This document shows positions 4,909-8,203 of a DNA stretch of 8,203 bases, one piece after another (the first letter of the stretch is position 1; the number at the start of each line of letters is the position of its first letter). A model generated the notes under the pieces. The model ran no database searches and was not told where the DNA came from. It worked only from the letters and a program-made list of their open reading frames with translations. This stretch comes from Thermoanaerobacterales bacterium (GTDB lineage Bacteria; Bacillota; Thermosediminibacteria; Thermosediminibacterales; Tepidanaerobacteraceae), in contig DUNY01000420.1 of the NCBI GenBank assembly GCA_012839145.1, positions 1-8,203 on the forward strand, written 5' to 3'. A program made the translations under genes and the position numbers.

Positions 4909-6309
4909 CTACTGCCGTTTCCAACGAACTCCCGCCGGTGTATCCTCAAGAATTATTCCTTGAGATTTAAGCTCATCTCGTATTTTGTCGGCAAGTAGAT
5001 AGTCTTTATCTTTCCTGGCTTGTTGCCTTTCTCTTATTTTATGCTCAATTTCTTCATCTAATAAAGTTTTTTCAGTGAATTTACGGAAAAGGCCTAGGAC
5101 ACTTCCTAGGGTAAGGAGCATTTCCTTTGTCTCCACTATTAACTTTCGGGAAGATTTTTCGTCAATATTCATATTGTATTCCCTTACTATATCAAAAAGG
5201 GACGCTATTGCATCGGCAGTGTTGAAATCCTCATCCATAGCTTTTATGAATTTATGCTTATTGGTCCGAAGGTTGCCTAAATACTCCCGATCATTTTCTG
5301 TGAGGTTTTTGTCCACAGCAGCCTTCTCCAAATGCTCCATACTGTATAGTGCGTTATACAGGCGTTCTAAGGAGCTCTTGGCTTGCCCCATTAGGTCTTG
5401 ACTAAAGTTTATAGGGCTACGGTAATGAGATGACAGCATAAAAAATCTCAAAACTTCAGGGTCGTAGGTTTTCAGTATATCTCTGACAGTAAAAAAGTTG
5501 CCTAGGGACTTGGACATTTTTTGATTGTTAATATTGAGATATCCCACATGCATGAAAAATCGCGCAAAAGGCTTTCCTGTAGCAGCTTCACTTTGGGCAA
5601 TCTCATTTTCGTGGTGGGGAAATATTAGATCCGGACCGCCGCCGTGGATGTCAATGGTTTCTCCTAGGTATTTCATAGCCATTATGGAACACTCGATATG
5701 CCATCCGGGACGACCTTTTCCCCAAGGACTGTCCCATGCCGGTTCTCCCGGTTTTTGTGCCTTCCACAATGCAAAATCCATGGGATCTTTTTTCTTTTCT
5801 CCAGGTTCAATTCGTGCCCCGGTTTCCAGTTCATCGATGTTTTGGTGTGAAAGTTTGCCATAATCTTTGAATTTCCGAGTTTCGTAGTAAACATCACCGT
5901 TGATCTCATAAGCGTATCCTTTTTCCACTAAAATCTCTATTAAATCGATAATTTCACCGATATGTTCGGTGGCCCGAGGATGAACATCGGCCCTAGTTAT
6001 ACCCAAAGCGTCAGCATCCTTGAAATACTCTTGTATGAAACGCTCTCCAAGCTCTTTTACGGTTGTATCCTCTTCATTAGCCCTGTTTATCATTTTATCG
6101 TCAATATCTGTGAAATTCTGGACAAAGGTAACGTCATAACCGCGAAATTCCAGATAGTTCCTAACCATATCAAAGGTCATAAAAACCCTGGCATTGCCTA
6201 CGTGGAAAAAATCATAAACCGTCGGCCCGCATGTATAAATGCTAACCTTGTTGTCTTTTATCGGCACAAATTCTTCTTTCTTTCTCGTCAAGGTATTGTA
6301 TATTTTCAT
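4909..6309 (-). CDS. cysS: Cysteinyl-tRNA synthetase
   Basis: A class Ia aminoacyl-tRNA synthetase that charges tRNA-Cys with cysteine, using ATP. The 466 residues are the normal length. The catalytic domain shows [17 protein letters not shown] (zinc ligand C27; the HIGH-type motif is HVGN, 36-39). Further zinc ligands lie in GWHIEC (C207) and [15 protein letters not shown] (H232, E236). The KMSKS loop is at 264-268. The C-terminal DALR-like helical domain ends in [13 protein letters not shown] and [11 protein letters not shown] chose ATG 6309 because GGAGG lies 8 bases before it; the upstream in-frame TTG (6322-6324) overlaps that Shine-Dalgarno. It lies 26 bases after cysE and 18 before mrnC, all under the tRNA-Cys T-box. 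Confidence 0.98.
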   Translation of the reverse strand: MKIYNTLTRKKEEFVPIKDNKVSIYTCGPTVYDFFHVGNARVFMTFDMVRNYLEFRGYDVTFVQNFTDIDDKMINRANEEDTTVKELGERFIQEYFKDADALGITRADVHPRATEHIGEIIDLIEILVEKGYAYEINGDVYYETRKFKDYGKLSHQNIDELETGARIEPGEKKKDPMDFALWKAQKPGEPAWDSPWGKGRPGWHIECSIMAMKYLGETIDIHGGGPDLIFPHHENEIAQSEAATGKPFARFFMHVGYLNINNQKMSKSLGNFFTVRDILKTYDPEVLRFFMLSSHYRSPINFSQDLMGQAKSSLERLYNALYSMEHLEKAAVDKNLTENDREYLGNLRTNKHKFIKAMDEDFNTADAIASLFDIVREYNMNIDEKSSRKLIVETKEMLLTLGSVLGLFRKFTEKTLLDEEIEHKIRERQQARKDKDYLLADKIRDELKSQGIILEDTPAGVRWKRQ

Positions 6310-6335
6310 TTGTATTACCTCCAATGAATATTGAT

Positions 6336-7010
6336 TTAGCCTGTCTTGGAATTTAGTTCTTTTTCCAAAAATGCAATCCTCATCTCCAAAGTCTCTATCT
6401 TTTTCTGTAAGCTTCTCATCATATCTGCCACTGGGTCGGGAAGTAGATGATGATTTAAATCCACTTTTGTAAAATCAGCATCTGAAAAGTCAACTTTTTG
6501 GCGGACCACCGCTTTGCCGGGTATTCCCACCACCGTGGCATTAGGAGGCGTATCTTTTAAAACTACAGCCCCGGCACCGATCTTGGAATTGTCGCCTATA
6601 GTAACCGGTCCCAGGATTTTTGCCCCGGACCCTATTACAATATTATTTCCCAATGTAGGATGGCGCTTTCCCTTTTCTTTTCCGGTACCGCCCAAAGTCA
6701 CACCTTGATACAGTGTAACATTGTCCCCTATTTCGGTGGTTTCACCTATTACCACACCCATACCGTGGTCTATAAAAAAGCCCTTGCCTATTCTTGCACC
6801 TGGGTGAATTTCTATTCCCGTCAAAAAACGATTTATCTGAGAAACAATTCGGGATATCAAGACCAAATTGAGTTTGTAAAATCCATGGGCAATACGATGC
6901 AGCAAGATAGCATGAAAACCCGGATAACACAGCACAACCTCAATCACGCTTTTAGCAGCGGGGTCCCTTTCAAAAATAACCCTTATGTCTTGTTTTACAT
7001 TACTTAACAT
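6336..7010 (-). CDS. cysE: Serine O-acetyltransferase
   Basis: It acetylates L-serine with acetyl-CoA to give O-acetylserine, the first committed step of cysteine synthesis. The 224 residues fit the short Firmicute/EpsC-type form. The N-terminal helical part includes [20 protein letters not shown] (15-34). A left-handed beta-helix of hexapeptide repeats follows, with [19 protein letters not shown] (65-83; D81 and H82 are the catalytic pair), [20 protein letters not shown] and [18 protein letters not shown]. The tail, [20 protein letters not shown] (200-219), is a predicted coiled coil. The ATG at 7010 has GGAGGG 6 bases upstream; the open frame extends to 7061, but that would run into the leader terminator. 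It is the first gene after the cysteine T-box, followed by cysS. Confidence 0.97.
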   Translation of the reverse strand: MLSNVKQDIRVIFERDPAAKSVIEVVLCYPGFHAILLHRIAHGFYKLNLVLISRIVSQINRFLTGIEIHPGARIGKGFFIDHGMGVVIGETTEIGDNVTLYQGVTLGGTGKEKGKRHPTLGNNIVIGSGAKILGPVTIGDNSKIGAGAVVLKDTPPNATVVGIPGKAVVRQKVDFSDADFTKVDLNHHLLPDPVADMMRSLQKKIETLEMRIAFLEKELNSKTG

Positions 7011-7045
7011 GCCGTTCCCTCCTCGTTTTATATTAAATTTAATAA

Positions 7046-7267
7046 TCAAAAAGTCCCCCACCTCATTCAGAGGCGAGGGACTCGCGTTTCCACCCTGTCT
7101 TATAACTTATTCTCTAACGGCAAAAGCCGCAGTACCTCTACTTCAATTCGAGGTATGAGCTCCGGGGTGCAATTTCGGTCTTGTCTTACCTAAAACCGCT
7201 TTCAGCCGGTGACGGTTTCTCTCTGAAAGGAGTGTCAAGCCTACGAGCCCCTTCAACGCTTCCTGTC
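7046..7267 (-). promoter_or_regulatory. T-box leader specific for tRNA-Cys
   Basis: The minus strand shows the T-box signatures in order: the AG-bulge region CAGAGAG (complement 7219-7225), the apical-loop element GGCTGAAAG, the specifier region GAAAT-TGC-ACC with cysteine codon TGC (complement 7169-7171), and the T-box sequence AGGGTGGAAACGCG (complement 7083-7096). The antiterminator bulge reads TGGA, which is complementary to UCCA, the 3' end expected for tRNA-Cys with discriminator U. A terminator follows directly. Uncharged tRNA-Cys should therefore switch on cysE-cysS-mrnC, a known arrangement for cysES in Bacillus. Confidence 0.95.
7048..7082 (-). terminator. T-box leader terminator upstream of cysE
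   Basis: On the minus strand a 13-bp stem, AGTCCCTCGCCTC (7082 to 7070) with GAGGTGGGGGACT (7064 to 7052), has two G-U pairs and a five-base loop, followed by TTTTT. The 5' arm continues the T-box sequence, so it can pair in the competing antiterminator instead. Confidence 0.93.
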
Positions 7268-7301
7268 ATTATATGATTGAATATCTTTATGATTACATAA
7301 T

Positions 7302-7330
7302 ATATTATTAGACTTATTAACTAAAGTCAA
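7302..7330 (-). promoter_or_regulatory. Promoter of the cysE-cysS-mrnC operon
   Basis: On the minus strand TTGACT (complement 7325-7330) and TAATAT (complement 7302-7307) are 17 bases apart. The predicted start near 7295 lies about 28 bases before the first conserved T-box sequence, and the whole leader is about 285 nt. Confidence 0.8.
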
Positions 7331-7382
7331 GAAGAAACTTAAAATTAATTTACAGTTATTGCTATGAAAGCTCCATTTTGAT

Positions 7383-7452
7383 GTCATCCTGAAGGCTCTG
7401 CCTGAAGAATCTAGTTTAAGATTCCTCTGTCGCTTTGCTCCCTCGGAATGAC
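7383..7452. repeat. Palindromic GTCATCCTGA...TCGGAATGAC element
   Basis: The 70-base element has terminal inverted arms GTCATCCTGA and TCGGAATGAC, and a central GAATCT-agttta-AGATTC hairpin. The pattern (GTCAT..TGA, AAGAATCT, AGATTCTTC-like, GAATGAC) is a dispersed intergenic repeat type that I recognise from many bacterial genomes. It is probably a REP- or MITE-like element without coding capacity. It lies upstream of the cysE promoter and outside all genes. Confidence 0.65.
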
Positions 7453-7472
7453 GGGAAATGCTTTCGTTTATC

Positions 7473-7549
7473 GTGGTGCGGGCCGCATGAGGATCCTATA
7501 ATAATGTCATATTGAATTTTATAGCAATTTTCTTTTCATGCGCCGCCAC
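7473..7549. repeat. Long imperfect inverted repeat of unknown nature
   Basis: The arms pair as GTGG/CCAC (7473, 7546), CGG/CCG (7479, 7543), GCATGA/TCATGC (7485, 7536) and CTATAA/TTATAG (7496, 7519) around a 17-base loop, with small bulges. About 19 pairs span 77 bases. It could be a second mobile palindromic element or part of a small RNA that ends at the 7621-7655 terminator. No protein-coding content is convincing here. Confidence 0.5.
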
Positions 7550-7620
7550 ATTACTGTATAGAGTTCGAATAGTTTGGACTTTAACCACCAAATTGCAGCC
7601 TGTGCCGTGAGTACATGATA

Positions 7621-7655
7621 AAACCCTACGAACAGCTGCTCCGTAGGGTTTTTTT
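7621..7655 (+). terminator. Bidirectional intrinsic terminator, stronger on the plus strand
   Basis: The perfect 10-bp stem AAACCCTACG (7621-7630) with CGTAGGGTTT (7642-7651) has an 11-base loop. On the plus strand it is followed by seven Ts (7649-7655). On the minus strand it has TTTT and serves as the terminator of the rlpA-like gene, which ends 32 bases away. The better tail faces a strand on which no gene precedes it. Confidence 0.88.
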
Positions 7656-7686
7656 CTAATTTTTCTTTTTGATTTTTGCACTATTT

Positions 7687-8148
7687 TTACTTTACTATTT
7701 CCATCTTTACATCAACGACACCTACATCAATCATCCCTACTTCCCTTGCCGCCGCCCGGGATAAGTCTATATGCCTTCCTTTAATATAGGGACCCCGGTC
7801 GTTTATGGTTACAAGAGTACTTTTACCGTTATTTAAATTGGTAATAAGCACCTTTGTACCAAAGGGTAATTCTCTGTGGGCTGCCGTTAGGGAGTTTTCA
7901 TCAAATATTTCACCGTTGGCAGTAATCTTTCCATGAAAACCCGGTCCATACCAGGACGCCTTGCCAACAATAACTGTTTGACCTACAGCAATGTGAATGC
8001 GTCGTTTCATTGACAAGTAGGGTTCTTCCTCTTCTAGGTTATTATAAACAGACTGGACATATTCATCACCTTGCCCCCCTTTTGTTGGCCCTATGAAGCA
8101 AAAAATTACTAGAAATGCCATTGCCATCATAGCAATTCTTTTGCCCAT
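7687..8148 (-). CDS. Exported RlpA-like double-psi beta-barrel protein
   Basis: RlpA-family proteins bind or cleave peptidoglycan; in Pseudomonas RlpA is a lytic transglycosylase. The 153 residues begin with a signal peptide: basic MGKR, then the hydrophobic run IAMMAMAFLVIFCFIG (5-20). No proper lipobox is seen. A linker (25-60) leads to the barrel domain with GKASWYGPGFHGKITANGE (62-80), LTAAHRELPFGTKV (87-100), TINDRGPYIKG (114-124) and RHIDLSRAAAREVGM (125-139). E80, H91 and D117 sit where the catalytic residues of the family are expected. There is no SPOR domain. The start is ATG 8148, with AAGGAGGG 6 bases upstream. The c-di-AMP riboswitch tail just upstream suggests control linked to osmotic and wall stress. 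Single gene, terminated at 7621-7651. Whether it is a hydrolase or a wall-binding protein is not decided. Confidence 0.92.
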   Translation of the reverse strand: MGKRIAMMAMAFLVIFCFIGPTKGGQGDEYVQSVYNNLEEEEPYLSMKRRIHIAVGQTVIVGKASWYGPGFHGKITANGEIFDENSLTAAHRELPFGTKVLITNLNNGKSTLVTINDRGPYIKGRHIDLSRAAAREVGMIDVGVVDVKMEIVK

Positions 8149-8165
8149 GACCTACCCTCCTTCCT

Positions 8166-8203
8166 ACGCCTCCGAGGTTAGCTGACGGGTTAGGGTTGAA
8201 AGG
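8166..8203 (-). promoter_or_regulatory. 3' end of a ydaO-type c-di-AMP riboswitch (cut by window edge)
   Basis: Read on the minus strand, the sequence contains AACCCGTCAGCTAACCTCG followed by GAGGCGT. CGTCAGCTAACCTCG is the characteristic 3' block of the ydaO/yuaA aptamer, which binds cyclic di-AMP and usually represses when bound. These switches commonly precede cell-wall hydrolase, RlpA-like and potassium-transport genes, as here. The aptamer end lies only about four bases before the AAGGAGGG of the rlpA-like gene. The 5' part is outside the window. Confidence 0.8.

Noticed and set aside
5075..5401. Plus-strand frames opposite cysS and other synthetases
   Set aside because: They are antisense shadows of a highly conserved gene with no ribosome binding site or recognisable product.
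7496..7681. Minus-strand open frame of 61 codons
   Set aside because: It runs through both the long inverted repeat and the terminator stem, shows no recognisable protein features and lies between the rlpA stop and the cysE promoter.

Overview
The window reads as an ordinary chromosomal segment of a low-GC Gram-positive bacterium of the class Clostridia, probably an endospore former. The evidence is a Bacillus/Clostridium-type sigma-H gene, a YacP/Rae1-type endonuclease gene, Mini-RNase III, strong AGGAGG ribosome binding sites, sigma-A promoters of the TTGACN-17-TATAAT type, a T-box leader and the tail of a c-di-AMP riboswitch. I cannot name a species.

Layout: almost everything is on the minus strand and is transcribed from right to left. 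From the right edge come the 3' end of a ydaO-type (c-di-AMP) riboswitch, an exported RlpA-like cell-wall protein, and a bidirectional terminator. A gene-free stretch of about 350 bases follows, holding two large palindromic elements. Then come a promoter and a cysteine-specific T-box leader that drives cysE, cysS and mrnC. Next, on the opposite strand, is thyX, which diverges from rlmB-yacP. sigH follows with its own promoter, then tRNA-Tyr, tRNA-Gly, tRNA-fMet and tRNA-Thr, and finally the first 38 codons of tuf at the left edge.

How the genes work together: the right half makes cysteine precursors and charges tRNA-Cys under one tRNA-Cys sensor. The middle is RNA and nucleotide metabolism: 23S rRNA maturation, 23S rRNA 2'-O-methylation, ribosome-linked mRNA cleavage and dTMP synthesis. 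The left half supplies a transition-phase sigma factor, tRNAs and elongation factor Tu. The order cysE-cysS-mrnC-rlmB-yacP-sigH is the conserved Firmicute order. What departs from it is the inverted thyX between mrnC and rlmB, the tRNA cluster with tuf after sigH, and rlpA rather than gltX upstream of cysE.

The most unusual item is thyX. It encodes a complete flavin-dependent thymidylate synthase split in frame by about 160 extra residues directly after the RHRx7S signature. The extra segment resembles a LAGLIDADG homing-endonuclease domain whose catalytic aspartate is replaced by valine, and it lacks intein splicing residues. Other points worth a look are a likely AUU start for mrnC, an odd start for rlmB, a c-di-AMP riboswitch that ends only a few bases before the rlpA Shine-Dalgarno sequence, and a three-way-junction fold between the convergent thyX and mrnC genes.
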